64,000 bases of DNA from the NCBI GenBank assembly GCA_942493345.1, contig OW818695.1, positions 3,906,001 to 3,970,000 of the forward strand, written 5' to 3'. Below the pieces are notes generated by a model. That model searched no databases, was not told the origin of the DNA, and saw only the letters and a list, made by a program, of their open reading frames with translations. Of this stretch, positions 7,976 to 17,886 are shown piece after piece (position 1 is the first letter of the stretch; the number at the start of each line of letters is the position of its first letter). Origin of the DNA: GWE2-42-39 sp942493345. GTDB lineage: Bacteria > Bacteroidota > Bacteroidia > Bacteroidales > Prolixibacteraceae. Position numbers and translations under genes: made by a program.

Positions 7976-9112
7976 ATGATAACAAGCAGACGCCGGTTTA
8001 TAGGGACAAGCGGGATGTTGGCCGGAGCCGCAGCATTGACGCCTTTGTTCCAGAATTGTAATTCTTCTCGGTTAAATTCAGGGAAAACAGGAATGGGCTT
8101 AAAATTATCGTTTGAAGCTTATGAGCTGAAGCTAAAGCATGTGTTTACGATTGCTTCAAATTCGAGAAAGACTACACCGGTTATGCTGGTTAAAATCGAG
8201 TGGGAAGGTTTTACTGGCTATGGCGAGGCATCAATGCCACCGTATTTAGGCGAATCGCATCAAACGGCGACAAAATTTCTGGGTAGTCTCGACCTGTCGC
8301 AGTTTACCGATCCGTTTCGAATGGAAGAGATTTTGGAATATGTGGATGCCAAAGAACAGGGAAATACAGCGGCTAAAGCATCAATTGATATTGCCCTGCA
8401 CGATCTGGTCGGAAAATTGCTCAACCAGCCTTGGTATCGTATCTGGGGTTACAGCCGTGAAAAAACGCCGCTTACCACATTTACCATTGGCATTGATACG
8501 CCAGATGTAGTCAGAGAAAAAGTAAAAGAAGCTGCCGCCTTTAAAATATTGAAAGTTAAAATTAGCGATGGAACAGAACGGCAAATGATCGAATCTGTCA
8601 GGTCAATAACCAATGTGCCATTGTGTGTTGATGCCAACCAGGCTTGGAAAGACCGGCAGAAAGCCCTTGATATGGTTTTCTGGTTAAAAGAACAAGGGGT
8701 GGTTTTTGTCGAGCAACCAATGGAAAAAATGAAATATGACGATCATGCCTGGCTGACCCAGCAAAGTCCACTTCCGATTATAGCTGATGAAGCAGTACAA
8801 CGTTTAGCAGATGTGAGAAAACTTTATGGCGCTTATTCCGGAATTAATTGTAAACTAATGAAATGCACAGGCATGCGCGAAGCTCATCGCATGTTGGAAC
8901 TGGCCCGTTCGCTGGGCATGAAAACAATGATTGGCTGCATGACGGAAACGTCGTGTGGAATTACTGCAGCAGCACAACTTTCCCCGATAGTCGATTGGGC
9001 CGATCTTGACGGGAATTTATTGATCTCTAACGACCCGTTTAAGGGGATTGGAATAAGTGAAGGAAAGGTCGTCTTACCCGAATTGCCGGGAATTGGAATC
9101 TTGGATATTTAA
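7976..9112 (+). CDS. L-Ala-D/L-Glu epimerase with Tat signal (enolase superfamily)
   Basis: A 378-residue enolase-superfamily dipeptide epimerase. Catalytic acid/base lysines and metal ligands are all in place: K193/K195 in LKVKIS, D219 in CVDANQ, E246 in FVEQPM, D271 in IADEAV and K293 in NCKLMK. It converts L-Ala-D-Glu from peptidoglycan to L-Ala-L-Glu so that ordinary peptidases can use it. Unusually, it opens with a twin-arginine signal (SRRRFIG then a hydrophobic stretch), so the folded enzyme is predicted to be exported; a cysteine at about 28 could be lipidated. It is 47 bp downstream of the NlpC/P60 gene. ATG 7976 places the RR motif at residues 5-6; TTG 7964 is less likely. Confidence 0.9.
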   Translation: MITSRRRFIGTSGMLAGAAALTPLFQNCNSSRLNSGKTGMGLKLSFEAYELKLKHVFTIASNSRKTTPVMLVKIEWEGFTGYGEASMPPYLGESHQTATKFLGSLDLSQFTDPFRMEEILEYVDAKEQGNTAAKASIDIALHDLVGKLLNQPWYRIWGYSREKTPLTTFTIGIDTPDVVREKVKEAAAFKILKVKISDGTERQMIESVRSITNVPLCVDANQAWKDRQKALDMVFWLKEQGVVFVEQPMEKMKYDDHAWLTQQSPLPIIADEAVQRLADVRKLYGAYSGINCKLMKCTGMREAHRMLELARSLGMKTMIGCMTETSCGITAAAQLSPIVDWADLDGNLLISNDPFKGIGISEGKVVLPELPGIGILDI

Positions 9113-9151
9113 AAACCATATCTATTTCTTTCAAACTTAATCTTATTAATT

Positions 9152-12100
9152 ATGAGAAAATCTACTTGTTTAATTTTGGTCCTGCTTTTTAGCTGGCAGT
9201 TTGTGTTTGCACAGAAACTGTTGGTGAAAGGTACGATTACAGGAGTTGACGACGGGGTAGTTATTCCCGGTGTATCCATTATCGAAAAAGGGACCGCCAG
9301 TGGAACCATTACTGACGTTGATGGTAAATACCAAATTTCAGTTGCTCAAAATGCAACATTGGTATTCAGTTATGTCGGTATGAAAGCTCAGGAGATCATC
9401 GTAAAAGGACAAAACACGATTAATGTCGTGTTAGAATCAGAAACAATCGGACTGAACGAACTTGTGGTTGTAGCTTATGGCACACAAAAGAAGGCAAATC
9501 TTACGGGTGCTGTTGCCTCCGTTGATACAAAAGTTTTGGAATCCAGGCCTATCGCCGATGTTGGTCGCGGGCTACAGGGGACAACAGCCGGGCTTAATGT
9601 TGTTATTCCAAGTGGTGAAATTGGTTCTGACCCGGTATTGAAAATTCGAGGTCAATATGCTTCAATTAAAGGTAAATCATCGCCATTGATTTTGTTGGAT
9701 AACGTGGAAATACCTTCTATTCAGATGGTCAATCCTGATGATATCGAATCAATTTCAATTTTGAAAGATGCCGCTTCTTCTTCTATTTACGGATCAAAAG
9801 CTTCATTTGGAGTTATTCTGATAACCACCAAAAAAGGGGCAAAAACAGAAAGTGTAAATGTATCGTATTCAAGCAACCTATCGTTCCAGAATATTTCCAA
9901 AAAGATGGAAATGGGTGGGGTTGATGCAATGGAATATACGATGAATGCTTTTGAAAGGGTTGGTAGTGTTTCTGCCGGCGCATTTTGGCATGTTACCCGC
10001 GAAGGTTATTTAAAAGCAGTTGAGTGGAAGGAAAAATGGGGGAGCATTGTGAAACCCGATGATCCAATGGTTTATGGCCGTGACTGGTATGTTGATGCAA
10101 GTAATCGTAAAATTGGTTTGAGGACTTACGATCCATATTATTACATGATAAAAGAATGGACACCTACTCAAACACATAATTTGTCGGTAAACGGAAAAAA
10201 TGGTAAAACCGATTATAATATCAGTTTTGGATATTTAGATCAGTCAGGAATTATCAAACCTTCGCCGGAAGACGATTTTAGACGTTACAACGGGTCAGTC
10301 CGTGTAGGTACCGAGATAAACAACTGGTTAAAAGTTTATGCAGGGTCAATGTATTCGAAGAGGGTAAAAAGATATGCTTATGCAACAAATTCAACAACTG
10401 CTGACCCATGGTTGTATATTTATCGTTGGGGGCCAACTTATCCGATGACCACAGAAGACGGTGATCCGCTACGTTGTCCGTCTTTTGAAATGGCTAATTC
10501 GAATACCGCTTCCATGGAGACAAATTATACAAGTCTAAACGGAGGTTTTACAATTTCTCCACTGAAAAACTGGAAAATTAATTTCGACTATACCCACGCC
10601 AACGAGGAATATATATCGAACAGGCCAGGTACCCGATTTACGGCCCGTAATACGTGGACTGCTGCTGTGGTCAAAAACGATGAAAACGGGAACCGTATCT
10701 ATGTTAATGATGCAGGCGAAGTGGTATCTTCAACTACTCCGGGAGCAATGGCTGCATATAAATTAAGCATGGAAACATATACTCCAGCAGGGAACAATCC
10801 CGATCATATGTATCGTTATTCCTCAAACAATAAAAGGAATACAATAAATTTGAATACAACTTATGATTTGAATATTGATGATATTCATAAGTTTAATTTT
10901 ATGCTGGGTTTAAACCGGGTCAGTTACGAGAGCGCTTATAACTGGTCGCAAATTACACAGTTGATCGATTATTCAAATCCTCAATTTGACCTTGCCACAG
11001 GGACACAAACCACTAGTGGTGGTGCATATTGGGAATCGCAAATAGGTTTTTTCGGACGCGCCAATTATAATTTCAAAGAAAAATATTTATTGGAAGCAAA
11101 TCTACGTTATGACGGAACATCAAAATTTCCGACCGATTTGCAATGGCGTTGGTTTCCATCATTCTCTGCAGGTTGGCGTGCGAATGAAGAAACATGGATG
11201 GAATGGGCAAAACCGGCTCTTAGCACCTTAAAATTTCGCGGTTCATGGGGAACAATCGGAGACCAGTCAGTTCCTAATGACTTGTATGTTCCAACGATGA
11301 GCGGTTCATTCAGTAGTTGGTTGATAGGAGGAGTCAAACCGTATTTGTTTAGTACCCCAGGTTCTGTTTCAACATCAGTAACCTGGCAAGATATAACCAC
11401 TCTTGACTTAGGGGTTGATTCACGTTTCTTTGATAATGAATTTGGAATTACGTTTGACTGGTTCCGGCGTGATACCGAAAATATGATTGTTCCTCAGGAA
11501 GGGCTTCCTACTACTTATGGAACCGGTGCTCCACAAAGTAATTTTGGATCACTTCGCACCAACGGTTATGAAATAGAAATTGATTATACGCATACATTCA
11601 AGAACGACCTGCGGATTAATTTAGTTGCAACATTTTCTGACGCTGTAACAAAAATAACCGAATACGGATCAACAAAAAGTATTGATTCATGGTATGTTGG
11701 GAAGACTTACGGTGAAATCTGGGGGTACGAAACTGATCGGTTATATCAAGAAGAAGATTTTGAACATGACACAGATAAGAAGTTGATAAAAGTAACTTCT
11801 TCTGATGGGTATCAGGTCAATAAATTATCAGACCCGGCTGGTGTAACACAGGGAAAATTGCAATCAGGGAACTTTGTATTTGGCCCTGGCGATGTTAAAT
11901 TTAAAGATTTAAACGGTGATGGAGTTATAAATCCGGGCAATCGTTTAACAGAAAATGCAGAAGGAAATCCTGATTACGGCGACTTAAAAATTATCGGAAA
12001 TTTCACGCCACGGTATGAATACGGTTTTCGTGTTGGTGCCGATTATAAAGGTTTCGATGCATCAGTTTTTATTCAAGGTGTAGGGAAACGTGATAATTGG

Positions 12101-12565
12101 GGGAATGGTTTTCTTACTATTCCCGGCTTTAATTCTGCTGACGGCGCCATCCCTCAGGCAATTGCAGGTGATTTCTGGAAACCCGATCGTACCGATGCTT
12201 TTTATCCTGCTCCATATAATATGGCAAGTGTTAATAGTACAACTCTAAATATGCAAATTCAAACAAGATATTTGTTGGATATGTCTTATGTGAGGATAAA
12301 AAATATTACTGTGGGTTATACTTTCCCATCCAGTGTATTGAAGAAAATTTATGCCAGTAAATTGCGCGTTTATGCTGCATTAGAGAATTTCTTCACGTTC
12401 GATAATTTGCGTGATTTGCCGATTGATCCGGAAGAAATTGCAGGCTTCTCAATGTGGCGAGACGAGAATGATAACGGAATACGTACAGGTTATAATTCTG
12501 ACCGCACAGGGGTTGGTATTCCAACATTCAAGAGTGCATCTGTCGGTATTCAGTTGAACTTCTAA
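9152..12565 (+). CDS. SusC-family TonB-dependent outer-membrane transporter
   Basis: A 1137-residue SusC protein: signal peptide (about 1-20, ending FVFAQ), carboxypeptidase-regulatory-like domain (about 25-100), the SusC signature LNELVVVAYGTQKK, a plug domain (about 115-230, with LLDNVEIPSI and LITTKKGAK), then the beta-barrel ending in a terminal aromatic residue (IQLNF). It forms the outer-membrane channel beneath the SusD lipoprotein encoded 13 bp downstream. It follows the epimerase by 39 bp and belongs to the same operon. Given the neighbours, the likely cargo is peptidoglycan fragments (muropeptides, MurNAc saccharides or stem peptides) rather than a plant or host glycan. No ECF sigma/anti-sigma or hybrid two-component gene, usual for SusCD loci, is nearby. 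Confidence 0.93.
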   Translation: MRKSTCLILVLLFSWQFVFAQKLLVKGTITGVDDGVVIPGVSIIEKGTASGTITDVDGKYQISVAQNATLVFSYVGMKAQEIIVKGQNTINVVLESETIGLNELVVVAYGTQKKANLTGAVASVDTKVLESRPIADVGRGLQGTTAGLNVVIPSGEIGSDPVLKIRGQYASIKGKSSPLILLDNVEIPSIQMVNPDDIESISILKDAASSSIYGSKASFGVILITTKKGAKTESVNVSYSSNLSFQNISKKMEMGGVDAMEYTMNAFERVGSVSAGAFWHVTREGYLKAVEWKEKWGSIVKPDDPMVYGRDWYVDASNRKIGLRTYDPYYYMIKEWTPTQTHNLSVNGKNGKTDYNISFGYLDQSGIIKPSPEDDFRRYNGSVRVGTEINNWLKVYAGSMYSKRVKRYAYATNSTTADPWLYIYRWGPTYPMTTEDGDPLRCPSFEMANSNTASMETNYTSLNGGFTISPLKNWKINFDYTHANEEYISNRPGTRFTARNTWTAAVVKNDENGNRIYVNDAGEVVSSTTPGAMAAYKLSMETYTPAGNNPDHMYRYSSNNKRNTINLNTTYDLNIDDIHKFNFMLGLNRVSYESAYNWSQITQLIDYSNPQFDLATGTQTTSGGAYWESQIGFFGRANYNFKEKYLLEANLRYDGTSKFPTDLQWRWFPSFSAGWRANEETWMEWAKPALSTLKFRGSWGTIGDQSVPNDLYVPTMSGSFSSWLIGGVKPYLFSTPGSVSTSVTWQDITTLDLGVDSRFFDNEFGITFDWFRRDTENMIVPQEGLPTTYGTGAPQSNFGSLRTNGYEIEIDYTHTFKNDLRINLVATFSDAVTKITEYGSTKSIDSWYVGKTYGEIWGYETDRLYQEEDFEHDTDKKLIKVTSSDGYQVNKLSDPAGVTQGKLQSGNFVFGPGDVKFKDLNGDGVINPGNRLTENAEGNPDYGDLKIIGNFTPRYEYGFRVGADYKGFDASVFIQGVGKRDNWGNGFLTIPGFNSADGAIPQAIAGDFWKPDRTDAFYPAPYNMASVNSTTLNMQIQTRYLLDMSYVRIKNITVGYTFPSSVLKKIYASKLRVYAALENFFTFDNLRDLPIDPEEIAGFSMWRDENDNGIRTGYNSDRTGVGIPTFKSASVGIQLNF

Positions 12566-12578
12566 AAATATAGGAATC

Positions 12579-14417
12579 ATGAAAAAATATATATCTGTTT
12601 TAATATTTGTAGTTGCGCTTGTCGTAGGCGGATGTGAAGAGTTTCTTGACAGGCCTGTTCTGACAAAAATGAATGATGACAACTACTGGACGAGTGAAAA
12701 CAATTTACGTTTGTTTGCAAACAGTTTTTATCCTTACTATTTTGTTGGATATAACCTCGCATGGGGTGTTGATTACGCACCTCTTCGCGGGTATAATTTT
12801 TCCGATGACTTCACATCAAGTGGTAAGCAATCGGGTTTTGAAACCCAGGCTCCTGCTTCCCGTTCATCAACGAGCGAATTAGTATCAGATATCTGGATTG
12901 CAAAATCATCAGGTCCTACCTGGAATTTTGCCTGGGTACGAAAATCAAATTTGTTCCTGGAAAGAATTGAAGGAATGAAGGGGAAATTTATAACTGATGA
13001 GGCATACAAACATTGGATCGCTGCGGGCCGTTTCTTTAGAGGAGCTGAATACAGCCGTTTAGTAAGTGTATTTGGCGATGTGCCATATTACGACAGGGTC
13101 GTGGGAGACTCTGAAATGGATGAATTATTTAAAGACAGAGAAAGCCGGACGCTAGTAATGGACAAAGTATATGATGACTTTGTTTATGTTCTTGATAATA
13201 TGCGTGTAAGTGATGGCGATGCTCAGTATCTAAATCGTTATATTGCAGCAGGTTTTATTTCCCGTTACATGTTGTTTGAAGGTACCTGGCAGAAATATCA
13301 CTTGAACAATACTGAAAAAGCTAAGAAATATCTTGAATTGGCAGTACGGGCTTCAGGAATCGTAATGGCTTCAAACAAATATTCGTTTACCAGCGATTTT
13401 CGTTCTCTTTTTGGGTCCGAAAGTCTATCTGCGAATAAAGAAGTGGTCATGTTTCGTGCATACGACGCTGCATTGTTAGTAACACACCACATTGCTTCGT
13501 ATTCGAATATTACTGAAAGCCAAGGAGCTTCTGCAAATTTATCGTTGGCAAAAGAATTCATTTGTAACGATGGAAAACCTTATAAACTATCCACTGTTAC
13601 GAATGCCGACAAATTTGATGTTAAAAGCATGATTGCTACTCGCGATCCTCGTTTCGAAGCTACTTTCTGGGACGCTCCCAAAATTGAAGCCGGAACTTTG
13701 CTATATGCCTGCAAATTTATCGACAGGGTAGGACCGACATACTTCGGTAAAACCTATCCTGCACAGTATGGTTCGAACACCAATACCAACGATGCGCCGG
13801 TAATGCGTTTGGCTGAAGTCGTTTTGAACTGGATTGAAGCCAAGGCTGAACTGGCAACCATGGGTGGAGCTGCCGTTGTGCAGGCCGATATCGATGCTTC
13901 AATTAATGCTATTCGCAATCGCCCGTTGGATTCAACAGCATCTGGAAAAGGTATAAAGAAAACTTCTCCGTTGTTATTGGCAAGTCTTCCAAATGATCCC
14001 GAACGCGACTCGGATGTTCCGGCTCTGATTTGGGAAATACGTCGTGAACGCCGGATGGAGTTTGTGTTTGAACATACTCGTTTATTGGATATTAAACGTT
14101 GGAAGAAAATTAATTATATGAATTTTACAGCTTATCCCGATAGGCAACTTGGTTTGTGGATCAATTTTCAGACCGAGTTACCTTCATGGTTGGTAACAGC
14201 AAAGGTTGGTAAACTAAAAGTTAAAAAAGCTGACGGGAGTATCGTAACCTATACCGGTACAAATGCTGCTGATATGGTGGGTTTCTATATTCCTGAAAAT
14301 TTCTCTGATCGGGATGCTTTTACCGACAGAGTTTATTTAACTCCTCTGGGAAATACCCAAATAAGCCAGTATCTCGAAAAAGGGTACACTTTGACCCAAA
14401 ACCCGGGATGGAACTAA
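12579..14417 (+). CDS. SusD/RagB-family substrate-binding lipoprotein
   Basis: A 612-residue surface lipoprotein with lipobox VVGGC (Cys19) followed by EEFLDRP, the usual SusD start. The N-terminal TPR-rich region includes WNFAWVRKSNLFLERI and the RFFRGAEYSRLVSVFGDVPY block typical of SusD. The C-terminal RagB/SusD region has VMRLAEVVLNWIEAKAEL and WEIRRERRMEFVFEHTRLLDIKRW. It is the lid and capture protein for the adjacent SusC transporter. Substrate is not shown by sequence; peptidoglycan fragments are inferred from the operon. Confidence 0.93.
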   Translation: MKKYISVLIFVVALVVGGCEEFLDRPVLTKMNDDNYWTSENNLRLFANSFYPYYFVGYNLAWGVDYAPLRGYNFSDDFTSSGKQSGFETQAPASRSSTSELVSDIWIAKSSGPTWNFAWVRKSNLFLERIEGMKGKFITDEAYKHWIAAGRFFRGAEYSRLVSVFGDVPYYDRVVGDSEMDELFKDRESRTLVMDKVYDDFVYVLDNMRVSDGDAQYLNRYIAAGFISRYMLFEGTWQKYHLNNTEKAKKYLELAVRASGIVMASNKYSFTSDFRSLFGSESLSANKEVVMFRAYDAALLVTHHIASYSNITESQGASANLSLAKEFICNDGKPYKLSTVTNADKFDVKSMIATRDPRFEATFWDAPKIEAGTLLYACKFIDRVGPTYFGKTYPAQYGSNTNTNDAPVMRLAEVVLNWIEAKAELATMGGAAVVQADIDASINAIRNRPLDSTASGKGIKKTSPLLLASLPNDPERDSDVPALIWEIRRERRMEFVFEHTRLLDIKRWKKINYMNFTAYPDRQLGLWINFQTELPSWLVTAKVGKLKVKKADGSIVTYTGTNAADMVGFYIPENFSDRDAFTDRVYLTPLGNTQISQYLEKGYTLTQNPGWN

Positions 14418-14443
14418 TAATACATTATTGATTTCATTTTTAG

Positions 14444-14478
14444 GAGGCTGCTGCAGTCAATGTTGCAGCCTCTTTTTT
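14444..14478 (+). terminator. Rho-independent terminator after susD
   Basis: Stem GAGGCTGC (14444-14451) / GCAGCCTC (14465-14472), 13-base loop, then six T. It lies between susD and the phosphoesterase gene, so downstream genes either depend on read-through or have their own promoter. Confidence 0.75.
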
Positions 14479-14499
14479 CTCAATCCCCTACAACTGAAT

Positions 14500-16338
14500 A
14501 TGAAGAAGGTACTATTTTTTATAGCCGGTTTTTTATTTGCAATTTTACTTCAGGCACAAACCCTCCGTTTTGCTCATGTTACCGATACGCATGTCGGAGG
14601 CAGCACGGGTAAAGAAGATTTGCAGAGAACAGTGGAAGACCTCAATTCGCTTTCTAACATTGATTTTGTATTGTTCACAGGCGATATTACTGAATTTGGC
14701 TCGGATAAAGAATTACAGGAAGCGAAAAAGATAATCAGTCAGTTGAACAAACCTTGGTATGTGGTTCCGGGCAACCACGACTCGAAATGGTCGGAGAGTG
14801 GCTGTAATAGTTTTGTACGGATTCTTGGTGCCGAAGAATTTTGTTTTGAAAAAGCAGGAATTCTTTTCATCGGTACGGCCAGTGGACCCAATATGCGGAT
14901 GGGGCCGGGATTGATTCCGCACGAACAAATAGTTTTTATCGATTCGGTTTTGGTAAATATGAAGAACCCCAATCAACCGATTATTTTTGTAAACCACTAC
15001 CCGTTGGATGAGTCGCTTGCAAACGGGCATCAGGTTGTGGAAAAATTAAAAACCCGAAATATTCAGGTTACCTTACTTGGCCATGGTCATGCCAATCAAC
15101 TATTCAATTTTGAAGGAATTCCCGGAGTTATGGGACGTTCGAACCTTCGGGCAAAAAATAAAATTGGAAGATACAACATTGCTACGCTGAAAAAAGATAC
15201 CTTGTATTATGCTGAACGCACCCTTGGCAAGCGAACCTATCCTGTATGGTGTAAAGTGCCTTTCGGACAAAAAGAATTTGCAGGTGAACTTTTCGTAAAA
15301 TCGCAAAAAGACAGCTTTGCAGCTCGTTATCCGCAGGTAAAAGTAACCTGGGAATTTCAGGACAAAAGTGATATTGGAACAGGAATAACAACGCAAGGCA
15401 AATACGCTGTTTATGCCAATACACGCGGGACGGTAGTTGCAATTGACCATACCACTGGAAAAACATTATGGACATTTCAGACTGGCGGAAAAATATACTC
15501 TACTCCGCTGATTGAGGAGACGAAAGTGATCTGCCCTTCAACCGACAACAACATTTATTGTCTTGACCTGAAAACCGGGAAATTGGTTTGGCGTTTTGAA
15601 ACCGGAAAGTCGATTGTGGCTTCTCCTGTGTCGGACGGAAAAACTGCTTTTGTTGGGGCGTCTGATGGAGTTTTCCGGGCAATTGATATCAAAAAAGGGA
15701 ATCTAATTTGGCAATTCGACAGTGTGAAAAACTTTGTAGAAACACGACCTCTGCTTTATGAAAATGCGGTTTATTTTGGTTCGTGGGGAAACACGTTTTA
15801 TGCGCTCGATAAAACCAATGGTAAACTACTCTGGAAACGCGAGAAATACGCAAACCGGATGCTTTCGCCTGCTGCTGTTTGGCCGGTGGCAGCGAATGGA
15901 AAAATTTTTATTGTGGCCCCCGATCGGCGAATGACAGCCCTTGATGCAAAAACAGGCCGCGAAATATGGGATTCGGGCGATTATTCGTGCCGCGAATCCA
16001 TCGGAATATCGAACGACGGGAAGCTGGTTTACATCAAAAATATGAACGAGGGGAATGTCGATGCCTTTTACACTACTTCGGATAAGCAAGAACTTGCATG
16101 GGAATGCAAAGCCGGACTGGGTTACGAAATTGGCCCTTCGCCCATTACCGAATATGGGAATACGGTTTTTGTTCCTACCGGGAATGGCATCGTTTGCGCC
16201 ATCAATAAACAGTCGCCGCAGCAGGTGGAGTGGAAGTACAAGGTTTCGGACGCCCTGGTCAATTATGTTTGTCCGGTTACTAAAAACAAGATATTGCTTA
16301 CCACGCTGGACGGAAAAGTAATTTGTCTTACGTTCTGA
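14500..16338 (+). CDS. Secreted metallophosphoesterase fused to a PQQ-like beta-propeller
   Basis: A 612-residue protein with a signal peptide (FLFAILLQAQ). Residues about 22-240 form a calcineurin-like phosphoesterase with every metal motif: DTHVGG, TGDITE, PGNHDSK, VNHYP and LLGHGHAN. From about 285 to the end it has repeated PQQ/YWTD-like blades (AIDHTTGKTLW, CLDLKTGKLVWRF, AIDIKKGNLIWQF, ALDKTNGKLLW, ALDAKTGREIW), forming a beta-propeller. The phosphorylated substrate is unknown. It sits between susCD and two peptidoglycan glycosidase genes, so it may dephosphorylate a wall-derived fragment, or the propeller may bind glycans; both are guesses. ATG 14500 begins the signal peptide; upstream in-frame starts fall in the terminator. 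Confidence 0.85.
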   Translation: MKKVLFFIAGFLFAILLQAQTLRFAHVTDTHVGGSTGKEDLQRTVEDLNSLSNIDFVLFTGDITEFGSDKELQEAKKIISQLNKPWYVVPGNHDSKWSESGCNSFVRILGAEEFCFEKAGILFIGTASGPNMRMGPGLIPHEQIVFIDSVLVNMKNPNQPIIFVNHYPLDESLANGHQVVEKLKTRNIQVTLLGHGHANQLFNFEGIPGVMGRSNLRAKNKIGRYNIATLKKDTLYYAERTLGKRTYPVWCKVPFGQKEFAGELFVKSQKDSFAARYPQVKVTWEFQDKSDIGTGITTQGKYAVYANTRGTVVAIDHTTGKTLWTFQTGGKIYSTPLIEETKVICPSTDNNIYCLDLKTGKLVWRFETGKSIVASPVSDGKTAFVGASDGVFRAIDIKKGNLIWQFDSVKNFVETRPLLYENAVYFGSWGNTFYALDKTNGKLLWKREKYANRMLSPAAVWPVAANGKIFIVAPDRRMTALDAKTGREIWDSGDYSCRESIGISNDGKLVYIKNMNEGNVDAFYTTSDKQELAWECKAGLGYEIGPSPITEYGNTVFVPTGNGIVCAINKQSPQQVEWKYKVSDALVNYVCPVTKNKILLTTLDGKVICLTF

Positions 16339-16384
16339 ATCTGAATCAAAATTCTCCGGAATTTTATGTCCGGTTTGTGTGAAA

Positions 16385-17875
16385 ATGATTAGAAATAATA
16401 TCCCTTTCAAAATAAAATTCAACAGCCTTTTTATAATCGCATTGATTTGTGTGTTCGTTGCTTCCTGTAACAAGGAAGACGATGACAGGATGGATGATGG
16501 TCTGGTTGACCGGCCTTACGATTCATCGAAAGATAAAATTGCGATTGCTAAAAATGAATTTAGGGCAGCCTGGATTTCTACTGTTTATAATCTTGACTGG
16601 CCTACAACAAAAGGGAACGCTGATGCTCAAAAAGCAGAACTGATCGCTATTCTCAATCATTGCCAATCGTTGAATTTCAATGCCATTGTGCTGCAGATTC
16701 GTCCGATGGCCGATGCATTTTATCCGTCTGAATTAGAGCCGTGGTCTTCGTATTTGACAGGCACTCAGGGCGCTGATCCCGGTTACGATCCGCTTCAATT
16801 TGCCATTGATGAAGTCCATAAAAGAGGCATGGAATTACATGCATGGCTCAATCCATACCGGATTGCGCCAACAACGCTGCAACTGGCATCAAACCATCCG
16901 GCGATAAAAAATCCGGATTGGGTGATTACCTATAAAGATATGCTCTATTACAATCCGGGCATTCCCGAAGTTCGAAGCCACCTGAAAAATGTGATCCGTG
17001 ATATTATTACGAGATACGAGGTCGATGCAATTCATTTTGATGATTATTTCTATCCCAGCGGGGCAAAGTCAACCTCCGATCCTTTTGGTTTTAACGATAA
17101 AACAGCCTTCGAAAAATACGGAAATGGGACAGATATTCACACATGGAGAGCTGAAAATATAAACACAATGGTTCGCGAAGTAAGCCAGTTAATTCAATCG
17201 GTCAATCCGGATGTTTTGTTCGGAATTTCACCTTCCGGGAAAAGGGAAAATAGTATTGCTTTATATGCAGATCCATTGATTTGGCTTGAAAATAAATGGA
17301 TTGATTATTTGGCGCCCCAAATATACTGGGAATTTGGTCATGCGACAGCTGATTTTGGTATACAGGCAAACTACTGGAATAATAATTCGAAAGGAATTCC
17401 AATGCTAATCGGCATCGCAGCATATAAATTTAACGATCCGTCTGTTCCTGCTTTTTGCGATGTTGAAGAATTCGGGAGACAAATCGATTTGGTGCGAAAC
17501 AGCGCTAATTTATTTGGTTGTATTTTTTTCAGGGCGAAAAACCTTGAAAATTCATCTCTTTACAACTATCTGAAGAATAAATACAAAGGGAAATCCTTGT
17601 TGCCGGTGATGGGGAAAACAAATATACCGACTCCTGCTGAACCCGTTATTTCATTGAATGGAAATGAGATAATCTGGAATAAAGTAGTCAATGCCGACCG
17701 GTATGTTGTGTATGTATTGGAAAAAGATCAGACAAAAACCAATACTTTCAATGCAATTGCCCTTGATATTATTTCCGATACCCGGTATTCATGCCAGCCG
17801 GGGATGAGTTATTTTGTAACTGCTTCCAATAACGACTATTTAGAATCGAAACCTTCAAATATCATTACAAACTAA
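16385..17875 (+). CDS. GHL10-family glycoside hydrolase lipoprotein (DigH-like)
   Basis: A 496-residue lipoprotein (lipobox VFVASC). Residues about 55-390 form a GHL10 (formerly DUF187) TIM-barrel: FRAAWISTVYNLDWP, LQIRPMADAFYPS, LHAWLNPYRIA, IHFDDYFYPSG, FGISPSGKREN and YLAPQIYWEF. Residues about 410-496 look like a fibronectin III-type domain. E. coli DigH, a GHL10 protein, cleaves denuded (peptide-free) peptidoglycan glycans. That would fit here with an amidase and two NamZ exo-muramidases, the GHL10 enzyme cutting internally and NamZ trimming ends. It is 46 bp after the phosphoesterase gene and 11 bp before the second namZ. GTG 16379 is an alternative start. Confidence 0.87.
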   Translation: MIRNNIPFKIKFNSLFIIALICVFVASCNKEDDDRMDDGLVDRPYDSSKDKIAIAKNEFRAAWISTVYNLDWPTTKGNADAQKAELIAILNHCQSLNFNAIVLQIRPMADAFYPSELEPWSSYLTGTQGADPGYDPLQFAIDEVHKRGMELHAWLNPYRIAPTTLQLASNHPAIKNPDWVITYKDMLYYNPGIPEVRSHLKNVIRDIITRYEVDAIHFDDYFYPSGAKSTSDPFGFNDKTAFEKYGNGTDIHTWRAENINTMVREVSQLIQSVNPDVLFGISPSGKRENSIALYADPLIWLENKWIDYLAPQIYWEFGHATADFGIQANYWNNNSKGIPMLIGIAAYKFNDPSVPAFCDVEEFGRQIDLVRNSANLFGCIFFRAKNLENSSLYNYLKNKYKGKSLLPVMGKTNIPTPAEPVISLNGNEIIWNKVVNADRYVVYVLEKDQTKTNTFNAIALDIISDTRYSCQPGMSYFVTASNNDYLESKPSNIITN

Positions 17876-17886
17876 ATTTAAAATTC

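Noticed and set aside
14428..14499. In-frame upstream extension of the phosphoesterase
   Set aside because: It would translate the susD terminator hairpin and place the signal peptide internally; ATG 14500 is the natural start.
15826..16473. 215-codon minus-strand frame over the phosphoesterase/GHL10 junction
   Set aside because: Antisense to two well-supported genes and low-complexity in translation; a shadow frame.
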